Source of the DNA: a virus
Direction: 5' to 3' (one strand)
Length of the DNA: 21,693 bases
Virus record (IMG/VR): IMGVR_UViG_3300021356_000194
Location: 1 to 21,693 of that record
The notes under the pieces were generated by a model. It did no database searches. It had not been told where the DNA came from and worked only from the letters and a program-made list of their open reading frames with translations. Shown one piece after another: positions 13,867-21,403 of the stretch; positions within the stretch are counted from its first letter, which is position 1, and each line of letters opens with the position of its first letter. The position numbers and the translations under genes are program-made.

Positions 13867-15345
13867 TTACGCTCCGTAGCGGAACAAGAAGAAGTTGTTA
13901 GCTCCCATGACGCAAACAGCACGCTCGGTCAAGAAGTTAACCTTCATCTCATCGACATCGGAAGTTGCAGCACCTCCGGCGCTACCTGTCATCCATGTCT
14001 TGTAACGACGGTCCTCAGTCTCAGAAGCACGATAACGAACGTGCAGGAAAGGACGCTTAGCGTTCTTACCAAGAACTTGGTCGTACACAGTTGTAGAACC
14101 TGCGGGAACGAGCATACCTGTAATGGTCTGTGCAGAAGTTGCACCTGCCCATCCATCGCTCAAACCTCCACGCATAGTGGGGTCGTTCAGGTACTTCCAA
14201 TCAGACTTGTAAAAGTCATAACCACGACGGAATCCTGAGAACCCAAGGTTCAGAGCCATCTGCTCGTCATTGTCAAACAGACCGTAAGAAGTACCTCCGG
14301 CTCCGTAAGAGTTCTGAGCAGCAAGCATATCATCCATAGCGAATGAAGCCTCACGATTCAAGAAGAGTACGTTCTCTTCGATAGAACCCTGCTTGTCCAA
14401 GCGAGAAATGATGTCATCAAAGTCAGAAAGAACAGTTGGGTATCCACCGCCAAAGACGTTACCACGATTGTTTACCTCGTAGAAAATACCCTTGGTTCCC
14501 TTATTACCTACACCCGCAGCTGTAACGGCAGCAGCTCCTGAATCTGTTTCAGCAGGAACAGCCTCAAGCATTGAAGTTTCCATGTAGTCCTCAAAGCGGA
14601 GACGAGTCTCATGCTCAGACTTCATGTACCACAAGTAGCCGGTAGCGCCATTCTCGGTAGTCACTTCAATCCAACCAATCTGAGCCATGTCAGAGCCTGT
14701 AACACGATAGGCATCCTTCATGATGATAGGGCTGTTGTCGAAGATTTCATCGTTGGCTTCCAAGCTTTCAACCATTCCGGCAGAACCTTTCTTAAACTCA
14801 GAGCCATAGATGAATACCGTCAGAGTTTCACTGTCTCCAAAAGTTTGACCGCCCGCTTCATAGTATGCTACATCAAATTCGCCAGCGCCATAGTCAACAG
14901 CAGTAACAATACCTTTGTTAGCACCGGTCCCTGTGTTAGATGTAATCATAACAGTCTGACCTACTCGAATAGCAATGCCACCTGTGTTCAAAGGATTAGC
15001 AGAGCCATCTGTAGCAGCAGGATTGGGGTCAAGAGCATCGTTAACTGTGATGGTGGCAGTATCAGCAGCAGTAGTTGATGCTTGGTCTGAAACACAGTTG
15101 GTGTACTTGATGTGCAAACGACCTTGCTCTGCCCACTTGATTTGGTCAGAAGTAGTTGGCATTTCAGCTCCTACCATGCGAAGGAAAGAAGCTACGGTAC
15201 GATTACCATAACGCTCAAACTCCTTTTCATAAGTATCAGGCAGATACTGATTCAAGAAATTGAAGTCGGTAATGTAGTTTGTTGGCAACGCAATGCGCTG
15301 CGAAGAGGGCTGTAGATTGTAGCCCGGAGTTGATAGTACAGACAT
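13867..15345 (-). CDS. Major capsid protein (HK97-fold, crAss-like type), 492 aa
   Basis: The identification rests on position after portal and scaffold, the size, and a recalled family N-terminus: NYITDFNFLNQYLPDTYEK (23-41), then RMVGAEMPTTSDQIKWAEQGRLHIKY (56-81). A region at about 85-185 (Thr/Ala/Gly-rich, with GGIAIRVGQTVMITSN and GIVTAVDY) looks like a beta insertion domain. After it comes KGSAGMVESLEANDEIFDNS (186-205) and an HK97-like body with ENVLFLNREAS (324-334). The end is VCVMGANNFFLFRYGA. Codon choice differs from the neighbouring genes (Arg CGT, Lys AAG, Tyr TAC, Leu CTG), as expected for the most abundant virion protein. The ATG is preceded by a run of A residues (ACTAAAAAATAAAAA) and no Shine-Dalgarno. 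A strong terminator follows the stop. Confidence 0.88.
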   Translation of the reverse strand: MSVLSTPGYNLQPSSQRIALPTNYITDFNFLNQYLPDTYEKEFERYGNRTVASFLRMVGAEMPTTSDQIKWAEQGRLHIKYTNCVSDQASTTAADTATITVNDALDPNPAATDGSANPLNTGGIAIRVGQTVMITSNTGTGANKGIVTAVDYGAGEFDVAYYEAGGQTFGDSETLTVFIYGSEFKKGSAGMVESLEANDEIFDNSPIIMKDAYRVTGSDMAQIGWIEVTTENGATGYLWYMKSEHETRLRFEDYMETSMLEAVPAETDSGAAAVTAAGVGNKGTKGIFYEVNNRGNVFGGGYPTVLSDFDDIISRLDKQGSIEENVLFLNREASFAMDDMLAAQNSYGAGGTSYGLFDNDEQMALNLGFSGFRRGYDFYKSDWKYLNDPTMRGGLSDGWAGATSAQTITGMLVPAGSTTVYDQVLGKNAKRPFLHVRYRASETEDRRYKTWMTGSAGGAATSDVDEMKVNFLTERAVCVMGANNFFLFRYGA

Positions 15346-15360
15346 TTTTTATTTTTTAGT
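15346..15360 (-). promoter_or_regulatory. A-rich translation initiation region of the capsid gene
   Basis: The 15 bases before the ATG read ACTAAAAAATAAAAA on the minus strand. Bacteroidota translate highly expressed genes from A-rich, unstructured leaders without Shine-Dalgarno, and this is the most A-rich leader in the window. No separate promoter is visible between scaffold and capsid genes. Confidence 0.4.
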
Positions 15361-15364
15361 CTCG

Positions 15365-16432
15365 TTAACTTTTCTTGCTGCGTATTTTAAGTCCGCGCCC
15401 GGATTCTGAAGGAATAGCTCGTATTGTCAACCCATCCTTTCGAGATACTTGAGGGACAGCCCTCGTGTCAGACATATCTACGTTTTTCATTTTACGCATT
15501 GTATTGTCTGTTGCATCCGACTTGCCTTGCTCGTAAAAGAACTTGGCAAACTTTTCAGGGTTCAACGCCACTGCCAACGACCTGTGATAACCGTGTGTAT
15601 CCTTCAGCAACCCTTGCTCATCCACGAACTTCCCTACAAAGGATGTGGAGTTTAGCTGTTGCTTCTTGATTTCATCTCTATCACCGGGAGAGTAGGTAAG
15701 TTTTTTGTCTCCAACAGAAAATTCAAAACCTTTGAAATCGCCATCAAAAACTTCGTCAGTCTTTTTAATAAAATACTCACGCTTCCTAGTCTGCTCCTCT
15801 TCAATCGTCTTAGCCTCCTTCATGTATTGTTGATAGGCTTCGTATTGCTCCTTATCAGCTTCAGGAACCGAAGATGAACTTGACTCAAGTTTCACCTTGT
15901 ACTGCTCCTTGTTCTGATTGAACCAATCCTTAGCCTGAGCAACCACTTTTTTCTTCTTGAGCTTTACCTTTCTGATGTCGTCCTCATCATCCAAGTCTTC
16001 ATCATATGAATACTCTTCCATAACAAGGTCAACATCTTCGGGGTCAAGCCCTTTTTCAGTAGCCAAAAGATATTCTTTCAATCTTTCGTTTTCATTCTTT
16101 TCTTCAAAGTCTTCTTGCATTTTGACAAAATCGGAAAACCCTCTTCCTGTCTCCTGCTTAAACTTCATGTAAGTAGCTACATCTTCGGGAATATCCGCAG
16201 ACCTTTCCCTCTCACTCATCAGCTCGTCAAAAGAAGTAATTTCTTTGTCGTACCTATTTTTTATGTACGACAACACTTGTTCTTCTTTTAACTCCCCTTC
16301 GTCTCCACCTGCTTCATTATGAACTTCATTTGTGTCGACCTCGACACTTCCTTCGGCTTTATTTAAAACCTCCTGTTCTTTTTCTGAAACAGATTTTTCC
16401 TCACCTGTAACTTCTTTTACTTTGATTTCCAT
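15365..16432 (-). CDS. Capsid scaffolding protein (probable), 355 aa
   Basis: A very charged, nearly all-helical protein directly upstream of the capsid gene, the usual scaffold position. The N-terminus (1-50) is acidic and disordered-looking (repeated Glu, EVHNEAGGDEGELKEEQ). A conserved-looking central block follows: YIKNRYDKEITSFDELMSER (about 55-74), ATYMKFKQETGRGFSDFVKM (about 85-104), YLLATEKGLDPEDVDLVMEE (about 120-139), and then an acidic run and KKKKVVAQAKDWFNQNKEQY. Coiled-coil character extends to about 225. The C-terminus is strongly basic (RGLKIRSKKS), as in scaffolds that bind the acidic inner capsid surface. No protease motif is seen. It would guide capsid assembly and leave the head before DNA filling. 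The family is recalled from Bacteroidota phages and the role is inferred. Its start lies 30 bp after the portal stop. Confidence 0.75.
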   Translation of the reverse strand: MEIKVKEVTGEEKSVSEKEQEVLNKAEGSVEVDTNEVHNEAGGDEGELKEEQVLSYIKNRYDKEITSFDELMSERERSADIPEDVATYMKFKQETGRGFSDFVKMQEDFEEKNENERLKEYLLATEKGLDPEDVDLVMEEYSYDEDLDDEDDIRKVKLKKKKVVAQAKDWFNQNKEQYKVKLESSSSSVPEADKEQYEAYQQYMKEAKTIEEEQTRKREYFIKKTDEVFDGDFKGFEFSVGDKKLTYSPGDRDEIKKQQLNSTSFVGKFVDEQGLLKDTHGYHRSLAVALNPEKFAKFFYEQGKSDATDNTMRKMKNVDMSDTRAVPQVSRKDGLTIRAIPSESGRGLKIRSKKS

Positions 16433-16449
16433 TGTAGTTAGATTTAATG

Positions 16450-16457
16450 CAAATTTA
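16450..16457 (-). promoter_or_regulatory. Possible Bacteroidota-type -7 box before the scaffold gene
   Basis: The minus strand reads CATAAATTTGCA, containing TAAATTTG (TAnnTTTG). It lies in the 30-bp gap between portal and scaffold genes, 17 bases before the ATG. The same 12 bases occur before the GNAT-like gene (3836-3847). No clear TTG is found at the -33 distance. Of the candidates in the window, this one has the best spacing to its gene. Confidence 0.3.
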
Positions 16458-16462
16458 TGACA

Positions 16463-18901
16463 TTATCTTGGAGAAAACTCCGCAAGGTCAAAACCATCTA
16501 AACTATCTTCATTTGATTCAAAAACAATTGAAGGAAGATTGTTCAACCTCTGCTCAATAAGTTTGGACTGCTCAGTGTTTTGCTGACTAATCCTATCAGC
16601 TTTAGCATCCTCTTTAGCTTGCTCCCTATCACCCAAAGACTTGCCTTGCATAGCAGCTATTTGAAGATTGTACCTAAATTCTTCAGCCATTAACTGACTT
16701 TTTAGCTCAGCCTCTCCTCTCATTTTTTCAAGGTCATAAGTAGCTTCTGCTTTCTTAAGCTGCATTTTAGCCTGCGTCTCCATTTGAATTTTTTGCATAG
16801 CAACTTGCGCTGCCATCTGCTGAGACTGAGCGTTATTCTGAGCAGTCATAGCCTGCTTCTGCATTTCGTTCTTCTGAAGCTGTTCAGATTTTTTAATTCT
16901 CTTTACTTTGAGAAGTTGGTTCGCAAGCTTAATATTTTTGATTTCACGAATATCAATAGCGTCTTCAAGATTGATGTCACCTTTTGATAAAGCCATTTGA
17001 AGGTTTGCTTCAAGCTGAGCTTTTTGCTCTTCATCCGGAGCCACTTCCAAGAAGATGCCAAAATCGTAGATGTAGAGGTCTTTAATGTCGTTAAGAATTG
17101 AAACATTGTACTTTCCTATTTTATTTGCAAAATCATCCTTAAACTCTGAATACTCAAGAATATCAGCAACCCTACAAGAGATTCCTTCTGCGACTCTTTT
17201 AACTATAAAAAGAGTTGCATCGAGTATATGTCGAGTAGCTGTGTTTGAGTTTAAAGCAGCTAATTTCTGAACACCAACCAAAGACCTTTCATCAGGAGTA
17301 GAACCATCGCGAGCCTCATTAAGCCCCGTAACAGTTCTAATCATATCCAAGTAATGATTGTAGTTACCAATGAGCATTTGTGTTTTTGAAGCTCCTGAGT
17401 TTTTATTTAACTCCTGTATCGGAATCCTTGCTTGGTTAAAATCACCATCTTGAGTGTAACTTCGTCCAACTACACTACCCGTTTGGAAGTACAGCCTCAA
17501 AGCATCTTCAGGATTGTAAGTACCACCATTTCCAAGGTCAACCTCGTTCAGTCCATCAGCATCAATAAAAACACCATCGGGGACGGTACGAGCAATAACT
17601 TGCTGAAGCTTTAAGTGTGTAAGCTGAATCAAATCAGCAAATGGAATCATTCTGCGCACAAGGCTTTCAACTCTACCCTTGTACATACGAGGAGCGCAGG
17701 CTGCATAATTTGGCATAGCGTGCTGTGATGTAGACTTAGGGCGAACCATATTCTTCATCACCTCCCACTTCAACATAATGTTTGTGCCCATGACCATAAT
17801 GCCATCGTACCAAACATCAATTGTTTTTTCCATTTTTTCAAAACCTCCCTCTTCCATCATTTCTTCAGGAGGATTGAATGTGTCGTCTTTTTCAATAACC
17901 TTTTCTCCTCCCGTATCCATTTTCTTTTTCTTGTAGACCATCTTCTTAGCGGTCTTGTAGTTAAAGTAAAGGACAGTACAGGTGTCTCTGAAAAAAATAT
18001 CATCATCGTAAAACTCAGAAACATTGAAGTAGTCATACCAAGATTGGCTGTACTTAGATATTGTTTCTAAATCTTCTTGAGTTAAAGAGGGGTCTATTTT
18101 TAAAAGCTCTGTAATAGGTATGGTTTTTATCTCACCCCAATAAAAACAATCTTTAAAGTAGGGGTCTTCAGTATAGCTGTAAACTACATTAGCAGGGTCG
18201 CAGTAAGAAATTTTAACTCCGTCTCCGGGAAGAAACTGATGCTTAGCAATAGAAACACCCAAAACAGTTTGGTCGTAGTCCAACCTTTTCCTTGTGTGTA
18301 AAAAATCATTTTCATCAAATATTGTTGACACAGCTTCTTCTTGAGCAATCTCAATAGCAGGCTTGTAGTTAATCTGCATATAAAGAGAAAGCTCTTCGTC
18401 ATTTGCGGGAAGCTCGTCAGGATTCATTACAAAAGGGTCTTGGCCTGAAATGCTTTGCGCTATTTCAAGAATATCTTTTGCAGCCATCTGACCCTCAATC
18501 ATGTCCTGATACTTGCTTCGCTTTGCTTGAGACATTGCATCCTGAGCGTAAGCTTTTACTTTGAAAAGCCTGTCGGACATTCCATTAACTACAATGTCAA
18601 CGAACTTTGGTATTACGGGAACATTCTGCCAATTCAAATTGATGTAAGATAAATCCCCATCAATCGCAAGTTCTTTTTTGTATTGCGCGGTAGATTGTTC
18701 TCCGCGAGCATAAAGTCTTAAATTTTGATACTCATTGTATCTTTCGTAGTATCTACCTCTTACTGAATTATCTTTTCTAAACCACTCATACTGAATAGCT
18801 TGCCCTATCTGTAATCCAAATTCAAGAGTATCTTTTTCAGCATCAGGAACAAACTGACTAGGGAAACCCATTGGGTTTATGTTAATAGAAACTTCCTTCA
18901 T
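16463..18901 (-). CDS. Portal protein (crAss-like type)
   Basis: About 812 residues from the ATG at 18901. A TTG one codon earlier (18904) is possible, but the ATG forms a TGATG overlap with the terminase stop and is preferred. The N-terminal part has Y..R......Y..N..LYARGEQ..AQYK (about 51-75), then WQNVPVIPKFVDIVVNGMSDRLF (92-114). The middle block is the most diagnostic: MVRPKS (386-391), then AAC.PRMYKGRVESLVRRMIPFADLIQLTHLKLQQV (401-436), then TGLNEARDGSTPDERSLVGVQKLAALNSNTATRHIL (526-561). I associate this block with crAss-like and marine flavophage portals. The C-terminal region (about 660-785) is a long Gln/Met/Ala/Lys-rich helix, matching the barrel or coiled coil that reaches into the head. 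It forms the twelve-fold DNA gate at the capsid vertex and docks the terminase and the ring proteins. Confidence 0.87.
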   Translation of the reverse strand: MKEVSININPMGFPSQFVPDAEKDTLEFGLQIGQAIQYEWFRKDNSVRGRYYERYNEYQNLRLYARGEQSTAQYKKELAIDGDLSYINLNWQNVPVIPKFVDIVVNGMSDRLFKVKAYAQDAMSQAKRSKYQDMIEGQMAAKDILEIAQSISGQDPFVMNPDELPANDEELSLYMQINYKPAIEIAQEEAVSTIFDENDFLHTRKRLDYDQTVLGVSIAKHQFLPGDGVKISYCDPANVVYSYTEDPYFKDCFYWGEIKTIPITELLKIDPSLTQEDLETISKYSQSWYDYFNVSEFYDDDIFFRDTCTVLYFNYKTAKKMVYKKKKMDTGGEKVIEKDDTFNPPEEMMEEGGFEKMEKTIDVWYDGIMVMGTNIMLKWEVMKNMVRPKSTSQHAMPNYAACAPRMYKGRVESLVRRMIPFADLIQLTHLKLQQVIARTVPDGVFIDADGLNEVDLGNGGTYNPEDALRLYFQTGSVVGRSYTQDGDFNQARIPIQELNKNSGASKTQMLIGNYNHYLDMIRTVTGLNEARDGSTPDERSLVGVQKLAALNSNTATRHILDATLFIVKRVAEGISCRVADILEYSEFKDDFANKIGKYNVSILNDIKDLYIYDFGIFLEVAPDEEQKAQLEANLQMALSKGDINLEDAIDIREIKNIKLANQLLKVKRIKKSEQLQKNEMQKQAMTAQNNAQSQQMAAQVAMQKIQMETQAKMQLKKAEATYDLEKMRGEAELKSQLMAEEFRYNLQIAAMQGKSLGDREQAKEDAKADRISQQNTEQSKLIEQRLNNLPSIVFESNEDSLDGFDLAEFSPR

Positions 18902-21189
18902 CAAGATATTTCGCTTTGAATCCCTTTATTGCTGTAAGTTGCAAATTTAATGCTTATTTTCTTGGACTCTACTTTTTGAGGTCCGTACATATCTTTTTGA
19001 CAGGCCATTATAGCTAACCCTGAACTTATTGAAGCATCGTGCTTTGTTCGGTTAGATACATCAAACTTTGCCCAATCTTCAAGTGTCCTGTTAAAGTACA
19101 TAACCCCCATTTCATCAGGAGAACGATAACCACCCGTCATATCTAGCCCTACATACTTTTCAATGTAAGACTGAATAGCTGAAGCGTGAGCTTGCTTTAT
19201 GTCTTCAGAAGAGTTGGGTATTCCACCTATTTCCCTTTCGGTTACAGACAATCTGTTAAAAACTTTGTCAGGCCTGTTCATTGAATATCCCCTATAGCCC
19301 CTGTTCTTAAAGTGATACAGCAACCTAGCTTTGTTGTTTTCAGCTAACAGAGGCATTCCATAAAACACGCAAGCCATTAAAACATCTTCAAAAAATATCT
19401 CAGCAGTCTGCGGTCGTGCTATATACTCAAGGAAGAACTCATTGACGGGAGCGTCGTCCATGTGATACTTGGTAAGTCCATGTAAGGAACCATTAGAAAA
19501 TCCACCTCCCACAGTTCCGGATATGTCGTATGGGTCGCACCCGAACGCACCAAGGTGTTCATTAGCAGGATACCTTTTTCCATTTTTATCTATGACTTTG
19601 TTTTGTAATTTTTTTGGAGGCAACCAAGACACTCTAAACCTACCCCTTTTGTCAGGCGACCAAATAACTTCAGAATCTTTTACCCCATCCTTCCAATGAA
19701 AGTTGCCAACAGATATAAACTGACCCTGCATTATTCCGTCGTTATAATCTATCTGCTGATAAATCTTGGTAAGGTTGAATATAGATGACTTACTCTCATC
19801 TCTGAATGCGTGAGATTCTGTTCTTGGGAACTGCCTGTAAAATTCATTCAGCGCATCGGGGTCACTCTTCAAAGACTCTACTTCAGCTTCCCAATAGTCA
19901 ACCGCTCCTTGATGGATATATGCATCATCAATGCCCCTGACAGGCTTAGTGGTGGTTAAATGCATCACGGGCATACCATACCTGTCGATAAATCCCTCCA
20001 TGTTCCACTCCATCGGAATGAACAAATTGTACATTCCACTCCTTGTCTGACCGTTTTTGTTTCGGGTAGAAACACGAGAATCCTCATACAACTTCTTAAA
20101 GTTGGACCCTCCCTTGTCAAGAGCATTTGATGTAGAACCCATCATGCACTTGCCAATAATTTTAGACCCCAAACGCAAGCAGGTCTTAGTTACTCTCCAA
20201 TTGTTTAGGATATTGTTTGGCTTCAACCACTTGCCGCTTTCGTCATGCGCCAAAAACAAAAGCTTTTCGCCATCGTAACTGTTGTCTTCAGTATTCTTCC
20301 AATCAATCGTGGTGTCCAATCCACTCATGTCTTCATCAGACACCTGAGACATATTCTTTTTGGTAATCTTGGATGCGGGAATGCGGTACGCCAATTCAGT
20401 CTTTGGCTTATCCATACCATCCATAATGGGTCTAAAGAAAAACGGAAGCTTGCTGTTTATTGGAACAACCTTGTCGGTAAACATTTTTTTAGCATCAGCA
20501 CCTGTCTTCGACAGGATGCCAACCCGTGCATTTTTTGCAAGAGTTGCTGTGTTGACGCTTTCAGCAGACGACATAAATGAAAATCCTGAACGACGAATCT
20601 TCAGGTATATCATTCCAAAACAACGATTGTCAGCTCTACAGGCTTCCCAAAAAATAAAAAATATCCTGTTTGCTTCTCGGTAATCAGGATACCCTACATC
20701 AATAGAAGCCCACTGAAGGTACATATAATGAGAGCCTGTGATGTATGTAGGCTTTCCATTATTCAGGAACCAAAAGCCATTTTCTCTGTTGTCAAACTCC
20801 CCCTCTATGTACGACACCCACTTTGCCTTAAACTCCTTGGGCATCTCGTTCCAATGGAAGATGCTCTGTATTTTGTCTAAGACCTTAGGTATCTCATGTC
20901 TCTCCCAATACTGCTCTTCTTTCTTTTTACTTCTTGACCAAACATTTTTTGGCGCTTTAGGCAAAGCAATCTTTAGGCCTGAGATTTCCACAACCTCACC
21001 AATCTCTCCTGTCTTTGAAATAACAACAACGTCATACTTGGGGTCGTAGCCATACTTCCAACTCTTGCTACGATTCTTGTTCGACACAACCGTGCCGGGA
21101 ATGTGAGAGTCTAGTACAGTATAAAGGCTACTTTGACCTTCTTTCTGCAAATCCTCCAACGGATTTATCTGCTGCTTCTGACGCTTCAT
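18901..21189 (-). CDS. terL: Terminase large subunit, 762 aa
   Basis: The packaging motor ATPase and nuclease. A conserved N-terminal block (W...G.....IT..HY.YLQW, about 140-160) precedes the ATPase. The Walker A-like segment is KIRRSGFSF (197-205), a deviant form lacking the classic GK[ST], with the upstream Lys/Arg presumably taking the place of the usual lysine, as in many terminases. Walker B is LLFLAHDE (310-317) with the catalytic Glu, and the coupling motif is MMGSTSN (349-355). The C-terminal nuclease (about 545-730) shows GAFGCDPYD (D552), an acidic MPLLAENNK (E617) and a late Asp in KHDAS (D718), consistent with an RNase H-like metal site. Length is typical for crAss-like TerL. The start at 21189 overlaps the upstream small gene by 62 bases. 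The next in-frame Met lies far inside conserved sequence, so the long overlap is probably real. The stop overlaps the portal ATG (TGATG). Confidence 0.92.
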   Translation of the reverse strand: MKRQKQQINPLEDLQKEGQSSLYTVLDSHIPGTVVSNKNRSKSWKYGYDPKYDVVVISKTGEIGEVVEISGLKIALPKAPKNVWSRSKKKEEQYWERHEIPKVLDKIQSIFHWNEMPKEFKAKWVSYIEGEFDNRENGFWFLNNGKPTYITGSHYMYLQWASIDVGYPDYREANRIFFIFWEACRADNRCFGMIYLKIRRSGFSFMSSAESVNTATLAKNARVGILSKTGADAKKMFTDKVVPINSKLPFFFRPIMDGMDKPKTELAYRIPASKITKKNMSQVSDEDMSGLDTTIDWKNTEDNSYDGEKLLFLAHDESGKWLKPNNILNNWRVTKTCLRLGSKIIGKCMMGSTSNALDKGGSNFKKLYEDSRVSTRNKNGQTRSGMYNLFIPMEWNMEGFIDRYGMPVMHLTTTKPVRGIDDAYIHQGAVDYWEAEVESLKSDPDALNEFYRQFPRTESHAFRDESKSSIFNLTKIYQQIDYNDGIMQGQFISVGNFHWKDGVKDSEVIWSPDKRGRFRVSWLPPKKLQNKVIDKNGKRYPANEHLGAFGCDPYDISGTVGGGFSNGSLHGLTKYHMDDAPVNEFFLEYIARPQTAEIFFEDVLMACVFYGMPLLAENNKARLLYHFKNRGYRGYSMNRPDKVFNRLSVTEREIGGIPNSSEDIKQAHASAIQSYIEKYVGLDMTGGYRSPDEMGVMYFNRTLEDWAKFDVSNRTKHDASISSGLAIMACQKDMYGPQKVESKKISIKFATYSNKGIQSEIS

Positions 21190-21403
21190 TTAAGTTTTCT
21201 CTTTCCTGCTCTATTCTTGATATTATCTCAAACGCATCGAAGATTGCCAACTTCTTTGTAGCCGCTGCATTTTTAAGCCTGTCAGCAGCCAAATCGTTTT
21301 CAGGGTCTTCGGTAATAATCTTTTCTTCTGCAACCTTGATAAGTTGTTTGACGGCTTTCTCTGCCGCATCAATGATGTCTGTCCTAGCTTTCTTGAAGTT
21401 CAT
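21128..21403 (-). CDS. Probable small terminase subunit-like protein, 91 aa
   Basis: A small, all-helical, charged protein: KARTDIIDAAEKAVKQLIKVAEEKI (about 5-29), a short acidic turn EDPENDLAADRLKNAAATKKLAIFDAFEI (32-60), then SRIEQERENLNEASEAADK (61-80). I recall proteins with this A.RLK.AAATKKL.IFDAFEIL.RIE pattern in marine Bacteroidota phages immediately before terL. Position and size fit a small terminase or packaging-recognition protein, but the DNA-binding helix-turn-helix typical of TerS is not obvious, so the role is inferred. The ATG at 21403 lies 20 bases inside the upstream gene, and the 3' end overlaps terL by 62 bases. This gives a three-gene overlapping set that is surely co-translated. 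Stop is TAG. Confidence 0.6.
   Translation of the reverse strand: MNFKKARTDIIDAAEKAVKQLIKVAEEKIITEDPENDLAADRLKNAAATKKLAIFDAFEIISRIEQERENLNEASEAADKSVGGFAERRSK

Noticed and set aside
14611-15078. Plus-strand 155-residue open frame antisense to the capsid gene, with others at 14975-15211 and 15112-15315.
   Set aside because: These are shadows of the capsid gene. They arise from its CGT/GCT/TAC-rich codon use, have no recognisable motifs and are not continued in neighbouring genes.
18902-18904. TTG as start of the portal gene (adding one Met).
   Set aside because: The ATG immediately following makes a TGATG overlap like other junctions here, so it is the more likely start.
20245-20683. Overlapping plus-strand frames of 107-111 residues antisense to terL.
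   Set aside because: Several frames over the same conserved terminase region, low-complexity composition and no initiation context. The terminase motifs clearly own the other strand.
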